Source of the DNA: Candidatus Bipolaricaulota bacterium
GTDB taxonomy: Bacteria > Bipolaricaulota > Bipolaricaulia > Bipolaricaulales > Bipolaricaulaceae
DNA length: 37,226 nt
NCBI GenBank assembly: GCA_937921255.1
Contig: CAKZSO010000009.1
Span: forward strand, 1 to 37,226
Direction of reading: 5' to 3'
Below the pieces are notes generated by a model. It had not been told where the DNA came from. It saw only the letters and a list, made by a program, of their open reading frames with translations, and ran no database searches. A program made the position numbers and the translations under genes. Below are positions 1 to 8,591 of the stretch, one piece after another. Each line of letters opens with the position of its first letter. Position 1 is the stretch's first letter.

Positions 1-180
1 GAGCCCCTCGGGGGTGTCGGCCTCGGCCTCCACGGCCACCTCGCCCTCGGGGCGGACGGAGTCGAGGTCCGCCATCAGGGCGAACGTCCCCCGGGCCGCC
101 TCGGCGAACGCCTCCTCGAGGGTCGCCCCGATCCCCCGCACTCCGGCGTCGGCGGTGTGGTCGAGGATTTCATACGGCAC
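1..180 (-). CDS. Archease, partial (C-terminus beyond window edge)
   Basis: The first 60 codons of a minus-strand gene that runs off the left edge. The N-terminus reads VPYEILDHTADAGVRG, followed by TLEEAFAEAARGTFALMADL. This matches archease, including the DHTAD motif (D7, H8, D11) that carries metal-binding residues in the family. Archease activates the RNA ligase RtcB in tRNA splicing and RNA repair. The start is GTG at 180, preceded by GAGGGAG at a suitable distance, and it overlaps the 3' end of thpR by 11 bases, so the two genes are probably co-transcribed and translationally coupled. A nearer ATG at 173 is in the wrong frame. RtcB is not in the window and may lie further left. The family call is firm from the N-terminus; the length and C-terminus cannot be judged. 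Confidence 0.85.
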   Translation of the reverse strand, partial: MPYEILDHTADAGVRGIGATLEEAFAEAARGTFALMADLDSVRPEGEVAVEAEADTPEGL

Positions 181-733
181 GGGATCTCCCTCGGAGAGGC
201 CAGCGTTCGACCGGGGTGTAAAGGGGGCCGTGGGGCCGGAGCTCGGAGCACATCAAGGTGATCCTGCTCACGCGAGCGCGCAGAGCGGGCAGGGCGGTCC
301 CCTCGACGAGGGCCGCCAGGTCTTGGGGGATCCGCAGCCGGGCCAGCGTCACGTGGGGAAGGGCGAGCTTCCGCTCCGGGGGAAAACCCAGGGCCTGGAC
401 GTCCTCCTCAATCCGCTGGGCAAGGATCGCGAACGGGGCGCTGTCGGCCGTCGGGCCAGCCCACACCACGCGGGCCCGACCCGGGTGGGGAAACGCCCCC
501 AGCCGTTCCAAGGGAAGATCAAACGGCGCGATTCCTCCAGCGACCGCCGCCCCGAGATCGCGGAGCGCGGGCAGGAAGTCCTCGCCCACGTCCCCCAAGA
601 ACCGCAGCGTGAGGTGGAGGTTGTCCTCGGCAACCCATGTCGCCCCGCGGATGCGAATCTGCAGGGGACGGATGCCCCGGGCGAGCGTTGCCCGCACCTC
701 CGCGGGAAGCTCCACGCAGTAGAACAGGCGCAT
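170..733 (-). CDS. thpR: RNA 2',3'-cyclic phosphodiesterase (ThpR/LigT family)
   Basis: A protein of 187 residues of the 2H phosphoesterase superfamily. Two H-x-T motifs are visible, HLTL at residue 40 and HVTL at residue 127, spaced as in the family, where they form the active site. Family members open 2',3'-cyclic phosphates to 2'-phosphates and can join tRNA halves in vitro. The reading frame extends upstream, but I chose ATG 733 because family proteins begin close to the MRLFYCVELP motif. A perfect TATAAT lies at 746-741, only 7 bases before this ATG, which suggests a leaderless transcript. The gene precedes archease in one operon, so a shared role in tRNA or RNA repair is likely. Confidence 0.9.
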   Translation of the reverse strand: MRLFYCVELPAEVRATLARGIRPLQIRIRGATWVAEDNLHLTLRFLGDVGEDFLPALRDLGAAVAGGIAPFDLPLERLGAFPHPGRARVVWAGPTADSAPFAILAQRIEEDVQALGFPPERKLALPHVTLARLRIPQDLAALVEGTALPALRARVSRITLMCSELRPHGPLYTPVERWPLRGRSRAV

Positions 734-740
734 TGCGGCG

Positions 741-746
741 ATTATA
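741..746 (-). promoter_or_regulatory. -10 element of thpR-archease promoter
   Basis: A perfect TATAAT on the minus strand, 7 bases upstream of the thpR ATG. No good -35 hexamer is visible 16-18 bases further up. Transcription starting about 7 bases downstream would begin at or next to the start codon, giving leaderless mRNA. Confidence 0.55.
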
Positions 747-778
747 GCCCCGGTGTAGCGCGCCTCGGGGTCGCGCGC

Positions 779-784
779 TACCAT
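779..784 (+). promoter_or_regulatory. Possible -10 element of cdc48 promoter
   Basis: TACCAT on the plus strand, 23 bases before the cdc48 ATG. The gene has its own Shine-Dalgarno sequence (GAGGGAG) between this element and the start. The -35 region is not recognisable, so the call is weak. Confidence 0.3.
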
Positions 785-807
785 CTCCCAACGCGAGGGA
801 GATCGCG

Positions 808-3117
808 ATGGCACCGAAAGAAGAACAGGTTGAGCTCAAACTGAAGGTGGCCGAGGCCCATCAACCAGACGTGGGACGGGGGATCGCCCGCCTCACGTCC
901 GAGCACATCGAATCGCTCGGGGTGTCGCCCGGCGAGCCGATCGAGCTCGAGGGGGCCCGGGTGACCGGGGCCATTGCTGCCGTGGCCTACCAGGCTGACG
1001 CTGGGCTCGACATCGTCCGCATCGACGGCCTGATCCGCGCCAACGCCGGGGTCGGCGTGGGAGAAACGGTGCAGGTGCGGAAGGCGAAGTGGAAGCCCGC
1101 AACCCACGTCACCCTCGCCCCGGCGCGAAAGGGGCTCCACCTCGTCGCCCCCCCGGACAGCCTGCGGGCGATCCTCGCTGGGCGGGTCGTGCGGACAGGG
1201 GACGTCGTCTCCACCGCGGCCCGGGCCGAGGGGAGCCCGTTCGGGGACAACCTCCTGTTCGAGCGCATCTTCCGCGAGTTCACCCAGATGGCGCCTGGGA
1301 TTGCCCCAGGGTTCGGCCTCGGGGAGATCCACCTCAAGGTGGTGAGCACCCAGCCCGGCGGCCTCGTGCGGATCACCGCCGAGACGGGGATCGAACTCCT
1401 CCCCGAACACGTCGAGGTTGCCGAGCGGGGGCGGGAGGTTCCCGAGGTCGCCTACGAGGACATCGGCGGCCTCAAGGACGTGATCCACAAGATCCGCGAG
1501 ATGGTCGAGCTCCCCTTGAAGAAACCCGAGCTGTTCGACCGACTGGGGATCGAGCCCCCGCGCGGGGTGCTCCTCCACGGCCCGCCGGGGACGGGGAAGA
1601 CGCTCCTCGCCAAAGCGGTGGCCACGGAGACCGACGCCCACTTCATCGCTCTGTCCGGACCGGAGATCATGTCCCGCTTCTACGGGGAGTCGGAGGGCCG
1701 GCTGCGGGAGATCTTCGAGCAGGCGGAGAAGAACGCCCCGGCGATCATCTTCATCGACGAGCTCGATTCGATTGCCCCCCGCCGGGCGGAGGTCACGGGC
1801 GAGGTCGAGCGACGGGTCGTGGCCCAGCTCCTCACCCTCATGGATGGCCTCAAGCAGCGGCGGAACGTGATCGTGATCGGGGCCACGAACCGGGTCGAGG
1901 CGATCGACCCTGCCCTGCGCCGGCCGGGGCGGTTCGACCGGGAGATCGAGGTCCGCGTTCCCGACCGCGACGGGCGGAAAGAGATCCTGATGGTCCATAC
2001 CCGGGGGATGCCCCTGGCTCCCGATGTGGACCTCGACAAGCTGGCGGGACTCACCCACGGGTTCGTGGGCTCGGACATCGCCGCGCTGGCCCGCGAGGCG
2101 GCGATGAACGTCCTCCGGAAGCTCCTGCCCAAGATCAACCTCGACGAAGAAGGGATCCCCCCCGAGGTGATCGAGGAGCTCGTCGTGCGGTGGGCGGACT
2201 TCGACCGGGCAATGAAGGAGGTTCGCCCCTCGGCGATGCGCGAAGTGATGGTCGAGGTCCCGACCGTGACCTGGGCGGACATCGGGGGGCTGGAGGAGGT
2301 CCAGCAGCTCCTCCGCGAGGCGGTGGAGCTCCCCCTGACGACGCCGGAGGCGTTCCAGCGGCTCGGGGTCACGCCCCCGAAGGGGATCCTCCTCTACGGG
2401 CCCCCCGGGACGGGGAAGACCACGCTCGCCAAGGCGGTGGCGAGTGAATCTCAGGCCAACTTCATCACCGCCAAGGGGTCCGAGCTCCTCTCCAAGTGGT
2501 ACGGGGAGAGCGAGCAGCGGATCGCCGAGGTGTTCCGCCGGGCACGGCAGGTGGCCCCCGCCGTGGTGTTCCTCGATGAGCTCGACGCCCTCGTCCCCCG
2601 AAGGGGGTCGGCAGTGGGAGAGCCCCACGCCACGGAGCGGATCGTGAACCAGATGCTCGCCGAGATGGACGGGCTCGAGGAGCTGCGGCGGGTGGTCGTC
2701 ATCGGGGCCACGAACCGGCCCGACCTCGTGGATCCGGCTCTCCTCCGGCCGGGGCGGTTCGACGAGCTCATCTACGTCCCGATCCCCGACTTAGGGGCAC
2801 GGCGGGCGATTTTCGGCGTCCACACCCGGGGGATGCCCCTGTCCCCCGACGTGGACCTCGAGGTGCTCGCCGCCCGCACCGCGGGGTACACGGGGGCCGA
2901 CATCGCCGAGGTGTGCCGCAAGGCGGGCCGGATCGCCCTGCGCGAGTCCCTCACCTCCACCAAGGTCACGATGCCCCACTTCGAGGCGGCCCTCGAGAAG
3001 ACCCCGCGGTCGGTGACCCCAGAGATCGAGGAGCAGTACAAGCGCCTGGCCAAGAACCTCCGCGGGGCGGTGCGGCGAATCGGGCTCGTCCCCGAGGACA
3101 AGGAGACCCCGTCGTGA
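808..3117 (+). CDS. Cdc48/VAT-type double AAA+ ATPase (p97 family unfoldase)
   Basis: A protein of 769 residues with the full Cdc48/VAT layout: an N-terminal double-psi barrel and CDC48 domain 2 (about 10-200), then two AAA+ modules. D1 has Walker A GPPGTGKT at 258-265 and Walker B IIFIDE at 313-318. D2 has GPPGTGKT at 531-538 and VVFLDE at 586-591. Both have ATNR and [17 protein letters not shown] sensor and arginine-finger regions. Family members are hexameric unfoldases that thread proteins through a central pore. The family is universal in archaea and eukaryotes but patchy in bacteria, so ancient transfer is a reasonable inference. ATG 808 follows GAGGGAG. The stop overlaps the next gene as GTGA. 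The partner protease or adaptor cannot be seen here. Confidence 0.95.
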   Translation: MAPKEEQVELKLKVAEAHQPDVGRGIARLTSEHIESLGVSPGEPIELEGARVTGAIAAVAYQADAGLDIVRIDGLIRANAGVGVGETVQVRKAKWKPATHVTLAPARKGLHLVAPPDSLRAILAGRVVRTGDVVSTAARAEGSPFGDNLLFERIFREFTQMAPGIAPGFGLGEIHLKVVSTQPGGLVRITAETGIELLPEHVEVAERGREVPEVAYEDIGGLKDVIHKIREMVELPLKKPELFDRLGIEPPRGVLLHGPPGTGKTLLAKAVATETDAHFIALSGPEIMSRFYGESEGRLREIFEQAEKNAPAIIFIDELDSIAPRRAEVTGEVERRVVAQLLTLMDGLKQRRNVIVIGATNRVEAIDPALRRPGRFDREIEVRVPDRDGRKEILMVHTRGMPLAPDVDLDKLAGLTHGFVGSDIAALAREAAMNVLRKLLPKINLDEEGIPPEVIEELVVRWADFDRAMKEVRPSAMREVMVEVPTVTWADIGGLEEVQQLLREAVELPLTTPEAFQRLGVTPPKGILLYGPPGTGKTTLAKAVASESQANFITAKGSELLSKWYGESEQRIAEVFRRARQVAPAVVFLDELDALVPRRGSAVGEPHATERIVNQMLAEMDGLEELRRVVVIGATNRPDLVDPALLRPGRFDELIYVPIPDLGARRAIFGVHTRGMPLSPDVDLEVLAARTAGYTGADIAEVCRKAGRIALRESLTSTKVTMPHFEAALEKTPRSVTPEIEEQYKRLAKNLRGAVRRIGLVPEDKETPS

Positions 3118-3800
3118 TTCGCCTCGTCCTCGCCCTTGCCCTCGTCCTGGGCGGAGTGGCCCTGGCCCGCGACCCGGTCGCGGTCGTCAACGGCGAGCCG
3201 ATCTCCCGGGAGGACCTCGACCGGGCGAGCGGCCTCGCGGAGATCGTGTTCGTTCTCGCCCAGCAGTTCCCCGCGTTCGCCCAGACCATCCTCCTCACCG
3301 AGGAAGGGAAAGCGCTCGTCGCCCGCTACGAGCGAGACGTCCTGGAGAAGCTCATCCTCCGGCGGATCCAGCTCCAGGAGGCAGCCCGGCGTGGCCTGGC
3401 CGCCGACGAAGACGAGGTCGCCCGACGCACCGACGCCACGCTTGCCCAGGTCTGCGCCCACTACAACCTGACCGAGGACGCGTTCGCTGCCCAGCTTCTC
3501 ACCCAGGGGTACAGCCTTGCCCAGTACCGCGAGGACATTGCCCGCGGGCATCGGGAGAACCTCCTCCTCGCGGCCCTCAAAGGGGCGCTCCTCGCGGAGA
3601 TCGCGGTCAGCGACGAGGAGATCCAAGCCTACTACGACGAGGATCCCCTCCGGTTCGTCGATGACGACGGAAACCCCCTTCCCCTGAGCAAGGTCTGGGA
3701 GAGGATCGCCGCCTTCCTTCGCCGTGACAAGGAGGAGGCGCACTGGCTCGCCTGGCTCCGCCAAGCCCGGGAGGGAGCAAAGGTCGAGATCAACCTCTAA
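3114..3800 (+). CDS. Exported SurA N-terminal-domain-like protein without a PPIase domain
   Basis: A protein of 228 residues. It starts at GTG 3114, overlapping the cdc48 stop as GTGA, with AAGGAGA upstream. Residues 1-18 form a signal peptide (hydrophobic [11 protein letters not shown], then ALAR). The mature part opens with [17 protein letters not shown], the signature of the SurA/PrsA/trigger-factor-like chaperone fold. The rest is helical and acidic, and ends before any parvulin domain would begin. It is therefore probably a periplasmic holdase-type chaperone or a shortened SurA. A second, similar low-complexity stretch near 165-185 ([11 protein letters not shown]) is typical of the C-terminal helix of this domain. 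The stop overlaps the convergent glgB stop by 3 bases. The fold call is good; the exact role is unknown. Confidence 0.7.
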   Translation: MIRLVLALALVLGGVALARDPVAVVNGEPISREDLDRASGLAEIVFVLAQQFPAFAQTILLTEEGKALVARYERDVLEKLILRRIQLQEAARRGLAADEDEVARRTDATLAQVCAHYNLTEDAFAAQLLTQGYSLAQYREDIARGHRENLLLAALKGALLAEIAVSDEEIQAYYDEDPLRFVDDDGNPLPLSKVWERIAAFLRRDKEEAHWLAWLRQAREGAKVEINL

Positions 3801-5713
3801 GCCGGCTTGAGGAAGAGGATCCCCAGCGGGGGCAGGGTCAAGGAGAGCGACTGGGCGAACCCTTGACCGGGAATGGGTTCAGCCTCCACCCCGCCGAGGT
3901 TCCCCTGGCCGCTCCCGCTGTAGTCGGTCGCATCGCTGTTCAAGAGCTCGCCCCACCGACCGGGGTACGGCACCCCGACCCGGTACCCCAAGCGCACCAC
4001 CGGGGTGAAGTTCCCCACCACGAGGACCACCTCTCGCTCGCCCCGTCCCCAGCGCAGAAACGCGACCACGCTCGACGCGGCGTCGTTCGGTTCCACCCAT
4101 TGGAACCCGATGTCTCCGCAGTCCCGGGCGTGCAAGGCGGGCTCGCTTCGGTAGAGGCGATTCAGGTCCGCCACCCAACGCTGAAGGCCTCGGTGGGGAC
4201 CGTACTCGAGGAGCGACCACTCGAGCGTCCGCTCGTGGTCCCACTCCCCCCACGGGCCAAGCTCTCCGCCCATGAAGAGGAGCTTCTTCCCCGCGCTCCC
4301 GTACATGTAGCCGAGGAGGAGCCGGAGGTTGGCGAACTTCTGCCAGTCGTCCCCCGGCATCTTCCCGACGAGCGATCCCTTCCCGTGGACGACCTCGTCG
4401 TGGGAAAGGGGTAGGACGAAGTTCTCGTGGGAAGCGTAGAGCATCCGGAACGTGAGCCGGTCGTGGTGGTGCTTGCGGTGGATCGGGTCCTTGGACATGT
4501 AGAGGAGCGTGTCGTGCATCCACCCCATGTCCCACTTCAGGCCGAACCCGAGCCCCCCCATCGAGGTCGGTCGCGACACCATCGGCCACGCGGTCGACTC
4601 CTCGGCGTAGGTCTGCACGTCGGGGTGCTCCCCGTACACCGCCTCGTTGAGCTGGCGCAGGAACGCGATCGCTGCGAGGTCCTCCCGCCCTCCCCGTTCG
4701 TTTGGGATCCACTCCCCGGCCTTGCGGGAGTAGTCGAGGTAGAGCATGGATGCCACCGCATCGAGCCGCAGCCCATCCGCGTGGTAGACCTCGAGCCAGA
4801 ACAGAGCGCTCGAGAGGAGGAAGCTCCGCACCTCGTGCCGGCTGTAGTTGAACGTGTAGCTCCCCCAGTCGGGGTGGATCCCCCGGCGGGGGTCGGCGTG
4901 CTCGTAGAGGTGGGACCCGTCGAACTGCCCGAGCCCGTGGCCGTCGGTGGCAAAGTGGGACGGGACCCAGTCCAGGATCACCCCGATCCCACGTTGGTGC
5001 AGGTGGTCCACCAACGCCATGAACTCCTGGGGCGTCCCGTAGCGGGAGGTGGGGGCGAAGTAGCCCGTGGTCTGGTACCCCCACGAGCCGTAGTACGGGT
5101 GCTCCATCACTGGGAGGAACTCGACGTGGGTGAACCCCATCTCCTTCACGTACGCGGCGAGGAGAGGAGCCAGCTCGCGGTAGGGGAGGTACCGCCCGTC
5201 GTCCATCCTCCGCCAGGAGCCGAGGTGGACCTCGTAGATCGCGATCGGGGCGTCAAGGGCATGCCGTCGGCCGCGCTCGCGAAGCCAAGGGGCGTCCCCC
5301 CACCGGTAGGAAAGGTCCCACACGACCGACGCCGAGCGCGGCGGAACCTCGCAGTAGAAGGCGAACGGATCCGCCTTGAGAACCCGCGGGCCGTGGCGTG
5401 AGACGAGGTGGTACTTGTACAGGGCGCCCCGCCCCACGCCGGGGACGAAGCACTCCCAGATCCCGGACTCCCGGTGCGGCCGCATCGGGTTCCGATCCCC
5501 GTGCCAACCGTTGAAGTCCCCGACCACGGACACCGCCTCGGCCTCGGGCGCCCACACCGAGAACAAGGTGCCCGCCTTCCCGCCCACGGTGACCAGGTGA
5601 GCCCCCAACACCTCGTAGAGGCGGCGGTGGGCCCCCTCGGCAAAAAGCCACAGGTCCTCCTCGGTGAGGAGGGTCGGCGTACCGTCTTGGTTTCGCACCC
5701 CACGCTCGCCCAT
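3797..5713 (-). CDS. glgB: 1,4-alpha-glucan branching enzyme (GH13)
   Basis: A protein of 638 residues that creates alpha-1,6 branches in glycogen. The N-terminus has a carbohydrate-binding module 48 region (FSVWAPEAEAVSVVGDFNGW, about 50-70). The GH13 barrel carries the expected residues: nucleophile D318 in GLRLDAV, acid/base glutamate in AEEST (E371/E372) and D439 in SHDEVVHGKGSL. The length is normal for the short-form enzyme. ATG 5713 is preceded by a clear GAGGAGG. A promoter is visible at 5735-5763. It is divergent from alpha-glucan phosphorylase, 98 bases away, so glycogen synthesis and breakdown share one control region. No glgA or glgC is in the window. Confidence 0.96.
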   Translation of the reverse strand: MGERGVRNQDGTPTLLTEEDLWLFAEGAHRRLYEVLGAHLVTVGGKAGTLFSVWAPEAEAVSVVGDFNGWHGDRNPMRPHRESGIWECFVPGVGRGALYKYHLVSRHGPRVLKADPFAFYCEVPPRSASVVWDLSYRWGDAPWLRERGRRHALDAPIAIYEVHLGSWRRMDDGRYLPYRELAPLLAAYVKEMGFTHVEFLPVMEHPYYGSWGYQTTGYFAPTSRYGTPQEFMALVDHLHQRGIGVILDWVPSHFATDGHGLGQFDGSHLYEHADPRRGIHPDWGSYTFNYSRHEVRSFLLSSALFWLEVYHADGLRLDAVASMLYLDYSRKAGEWIPNERGGREDLAAIAFLRQLNEAVYGEHPDVQTYAEESTAWPMVSRPTSMGGLGFGLKWDMGWMHDTLLYMSKDPIHRKHHHDRLTFRMLYASHENFVLPLSHDEVVHGKGSLVGKMPGDDWQKFANLRLLLGYMYGSAGKKLLFMGGELGPWGEWDHERTLEWSLLEYGPHRGLQRWVADLNRLYRSEPALHARDCGDIGFQWVEPNDAASSVVAFLRWGRGEREVVLVVGNFTPVVRLGYRVGVPYPGRWGELLNSDATDYSGSGQGNLGGVEAEPIPGQGFAQSLSLTLPPLGILFLKPA

Positions 5714-5734
5714 CGTGGCCTCCTCGCGGGAACC

Positions 5735-5763
5735 ATGATAGGGTTCAGGTCAGGGATCGGCAA
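5735..5763 (-). promoter_or_regulatory. Promoter of glgB
   Basis: On the minus strand, TTGCCG (5763-5758), a 17-base spacer, then TATCAT (5740-5735), matching the sigma-70 consensus at 4/6 and 5/6. The leader is about 20 bases and contains the GAGGAGG ribosome binding site. Confidence 0.55.
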
Positions 5764-5795
5764 CTCGCCCCCTGGGGCGAGGACCCCCGCCTCGC

Positions 5796-5801
5796 TACAA
5801 T
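5796..5801 (+). promoter_or_regulatory. -10 element of glgP, near-leaderless
   Basis: TACAAT on the plus strand, 10 bases before the glgP ATG. No Shine-Dalgarno sequence fits in between, so the transcript is probably leaderless or has only a few leader bases. Confidence 0.45.
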
Positions 5802-5811
5802 CGTTTCCCAA

Positions 5812-7926
5812 ATGGACACTCCTCGTCCCCCAGCCCTGCCCGACCGGATCGGTGGCCTGACCGAACTCGCGTACAACCTGTGGTGGAGCTGGAGCCCCGA
5901 GGCGCGGGAGCTCCTTCGGGCCCTCGACCTCCAGGCGTACCGCGAAAGCGGGCACAACCCTGTCCTGATGCTCCGCATGGTCGAACCCCGGACCCTCGCC
6001 CGCGCGGCCCAGGACCCGGCGTTCCTTGGCCGGTACGACGAGGTGATGGCGCGGTTCAAGGAGGAGACCGAGCCCAGTTCCCTTGCGTTTCCATCCCACC
6101 CCGGGCCCATTCCCGGCCCGGTGGCGTACTTCTCGGCGGAGTTCGGGGTGCACGTCTCCCTCCCCGTGTACGCCGGTGGCCTGGGGATCCTCGCCGGGGA
6201 CACGCTCAAGGAGGCAAGCGACCTCCGCCTCCCCCTGGTGGGGGTCGGGCTCATCTACTCCCACGGCTACGTGCGGCAGAGGATCAACGCCGACGGGTGG
6301 CAGGAGGAAACCCACGAGCCCCTTGACGCCTCAAGCTACCCGATCCGCCCCGCGCGGGACGCCGCCGGCCGCCCGCTGGTCGTGGTGGTACCGGCGTTCG
6401 ATCCCCCCGTCCACGTCGGGGTGTGGCAGGCCCAGGTCGGTCGGGTGCCCCTGTACCTCCTCACCACGGACCTCGAGCAGAACCAGCCGTGGGACCGTGC
6501 GATCTCCCAGCACCTGTACACGGGCGACCTCGAGGGGCGGCTGCGCCAGGAGATCGTGCTTGGGTTAGGGGGAATGGTGGCGCTGCGCAGCTTGGGGATC
6601 GACCCCGGCGCCGTGCACCTGAACGAGGGCCACCCCGCGTTCGCGGCCCTGGAGCGCCTGGGGAGCTCCGTCTCCCGAGGCGCCTCGTGGGCGGACGCCC
6701 TCGCAGCCGTGCGGAAGAGCACCCTCTTCACCACCCACACCCCTCTCCACGCGGGGACCGACGTGTTCCCGTACCCGTTGATCGAGCGGTACCTCCTCCC
6801 CTACCTCGACCGGGCGGGGCTTCCCCGCGACGCGTTCCTCGCGCTCGGGCTCGACCCCGCCAACCCAGGGGCGGGGTTCAACATGACCGCGTTTGCGATC
6901 CGCGTCAGTCAGACCACGAACGCCGTCAGCGCCCGCCACGCCGAGGTCGCCCGCGGGATCTGGTCCGGAGTGCGGTTCGACGACCACCCCGTCCCGATCC
7001 GCGGGATCACGAACGGGATCCACCTCCGGACGTGGATCGAGCCGCTCCGGATCCAGAAACTGTTCGATCGGTACCTCGGCCCGGAGTGGCGGGAGCGACC
7101 GGACGACCCGGAGGTGTGGGCCCGGGTGGACCGAATCCCAGATGAAGAGCTGTGGCGGGTCCACGAGGAGCGCAAGGCGGCCCTCGCCGCCGAGGTCGAC
7201 AGCCGGGCCCGGCGGCGGTGGGGGGAGGGGACCGCGAGCGCGGCGCGGATCATCACCGCTGGCCCGTTCCTCGACCCCCGGATCCTCACCCTCGGGTTTG
7301 CCCGCCGGTTTACCGCCTACAAGCGGCCGACGCTTCTCATGCACGATCCGGAGCGGCTCCGCCGGTTGCTCACCGACCCCCTGCGGCCGGTCCAGATCGT
7401 ATTCGCCGGGAAGGCCCACCCCGCCGATCACGACGGAAAGCGCCTTATCCAGGAGGTGTACCGGCTGGCCCTCGATCCCCGGTTCGCCGGGCGGATCGCG
7501 TTTGTGGAGGAGTACGACCAGCACCTGGCGAAGTACCTCGTGGCCGGGGTCGACGTGTGGCTCAACACCCCCCTCCCCCCCCTCGAGGCGAGCGGGACGA
7601 GCGGGATGAAGGCGTCCGTCAACGGCGTACCCGTCCTGTCGGTCCTCGATGGGTGGTGGCCGGAGGGGTACACCGGGGACAACGGGTGGGCGTTCGGGGG
7701 AGAGGAGATCGCCGGCGACCGCACCGCGGCCGATGCCGCGGCCCTGTACCGGATCCTCGAGGAGGCGGTCGTTCCCCTGTTCTACGATCGCGGCCCCGAC
7801 GAGATCCCCCACGGGTTCGTGCGGGTGATGAAACAGGCGATCAAGACCGTCGCCCCCCGCTTCTCGGCACGACGGATGATGCGGGAGTACGGCGAGGTCT
7901 ACCTCTCAGCGCTCGGGCTTGCGTAG
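5812..7926 (+). CDS. glgP: Alpha-glucan (glycogen/maltodextrin) phosphorylase, GT35
   Basis: A protein of 704 residues of the shorter GT35 type found in many thermophiles and anaerobes. It releases glucose 1-phosphate from alpha-1,4-glucan ends using inorganic phosphate. Diagnostic segments are YFSAEFGVH (about 104), VHLNEGHPAF (about 267), NGIHLRTW (about 402) and the cofactor site EASGTSGMKASVNG, in which K600 should bind pyridoxal phosphate. The usual GTSNMK is GTSGMK here, as in the short-form branch. The start at ATG 5812 has no ribosome binding site but a TACAAT 10 bases upstream. A hairpin follows the gene at 7951-7978. Confidence 0.94.
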   Translation: MDTPRPPALPDRIGGLTELAYNLWWSWSPEARELLRALDLQAYRESGHNPVLMLRMVEPRTLARAAQDPAFLGRYDEVMARFKEETEPSSLAFPSHPGPIPGPVAYFSAEFGVHVSLPVYAGGLGILAGDTLKEASDLRLPLVGVGLIYSHGYVRQRINADGWQEETHEPLDASSYPIRPARDAAGRPLVVVVPAFDPPVHVGVWQAQVGRVPLYLLTTDLEQNQPWDRAISQHLYTGDLEGRLRQEIVLGLGGMVALRSLGIDPGAVHLNEGHPAFAALERLGSSVSRGASWADALAAVRKSTLFTTHTPLHAGTDVFPYPLIERYLLPYLDRAGLPRDAFLALGLDPANPGAGFNMTAFAIRVSQTTNAVSARHAEVARGIWSGVRFDDHPVPIRGITNGIHLRTWIEPLRIQKLFDRYLGPEWRERPDDPEVWARVDRIPDEELWRVHEERKAALAAEVDSRARRRWGEGTASAARIITAGPFLDPRILTLGFARRFTAYKRPTLLMHDPERLRRLLTDPLRPVQIVFAGKAHPADHDGKRLIQEVYRLALDPRFAGRIAFVEEYDQHLAKYLVAGVDVWLNTPLPPLEASGTSGMKASVNGVPVLSVLDGWWPEGYTGDNGWAFGGEEIAGDRTAADAAALYRILEEAVVPLFYDRGPDEIPHGFVRVMKQAIKTVAPRFSARRMMREYGEVYLSALGLA

Positions 7927-7950
7927 ACCGACTGATGCCCCCCAGGCGAA

Positions 7951-7978
7951 CGCGGTGGGGCTCAAGGCTCCCACCGCG
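7951..7978. terminator. Hairpin between convergent genes, possible bidirectional terminator
   Basis: A perfect 9-bp inverted repeat, CGCGGTGGG (7951-7959) and CCCACCGCG (7970-7978), with a 10-base loop. It lies between the glgP stop and the convergent small exported protein gene. There is no long T run on either side, so intrinsic termination is plausible but not certain. Confidence 0.5.
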
Positions 7979-8003
7979 GCTTCACCTTGCGGACAACCAG
8001 TCC

Positions 8004-8459
8004 CTAGGGGGCTTTCCGATCCCGCATCATCCGCCCGATCGGCATCCGCCCGCGGGGCCCACAGCCTCGGGGGTCCCCGCCGCCCCGGTCGAGGATCCCT
8101 GCTCGCCCCCGGAGGAGGGTGAGCTGGTTGGGGGTGATCTTCCCCTCCTTGACCGCCTGGTCGAGCACCTCTCGCAGGGCCTGACGGGCCTCGATCCGAG
8201 CCTTCATCGCCTGGGCCTGTTCCTCGGTGATCCGCCCCGCGGCCACCGCCTCGTCGATCATCTCCAGACGGGCATCCAAGAACGCGCCGACGAGCTCTTC
8301 CACGCTTACGCCGAGGTTCGCCGCCACCTTGGAAAGCAGGCCATCCCGCTTTCCAGCGGCAGTCGCACCCTCGGTCTGACCCCACACCACAACCGCCACG
8401 GCCGTCGCGGCCACGAGAGCGAGGACTGTAAGCACAATAACCTTCGTTCGTCTGATCAT
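8004..8459 (-). CDS. Small exported helical protein, DUF2680-like
   Basis: A protein of 151 residues. Residues 1-28 form a signal or anchor segment (IRRTKVIVLTVLALVAATAVAVVVW). The middle (about 42-105) has helical repeats such as VAANLGVSVEELVGAFLDAR and AVAAGRITEEQAQAMKARIE, the pattern of DUF2680-type exported proteins, where short helices alternate with the A-x-G-x-I/L-T-x-x-Q/E motif. The C-terminus is rich in glycine and arginine. ATG 8459 is chosen because AAAGGAGG lies 7 bases upstream; another ATG at this site is in a dead frame. It stands alone between convergent glgP and the rubredoxin reductase gene. The function is unknown. Confidence 0.7.
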   Translation of the reverse strand: MIRRTKVIVLTVLALVAATAVAVVVWGQTEGATAAGKRDGLLSKVAANLGVSVEELVGAFLDARLEMIDEAVAAGRITEEQAQAMKARIEARQALREVLDQAVKEGKITPNQLTLLRGRAGILDRGGGDPRGCGPRGRMPIGRMMRDRKAP

Positions 8460-8591
8460 CGCATGTCCCTCCTTTCGCCTGATGCGGATGCAAGATTGCC
8501 CTCGATCTGTGGAGCCTCCCGTCCACCGATGTGGCAGAGTTGTGGAGACGCCGGCCGCGAGGCGCGCCCGCCGTTCACGGTTGGCGCGAGC

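Noticed and set aside
778-2628. Long open frame on the minus strand opposite cdc48 (616 codons)
   Set aside because: It mirrors the codon pattern of cdc48, is rich in H, E, P, G and R as expected for an antisense shadow at high GC, and shows no family motif.
4427-5401. Plus-strand frame of 324 codons opposite glgB
   Set aside because: A shadow of glgB. Its composition is that of a complement frame and it has no ribosome binding site or motif.
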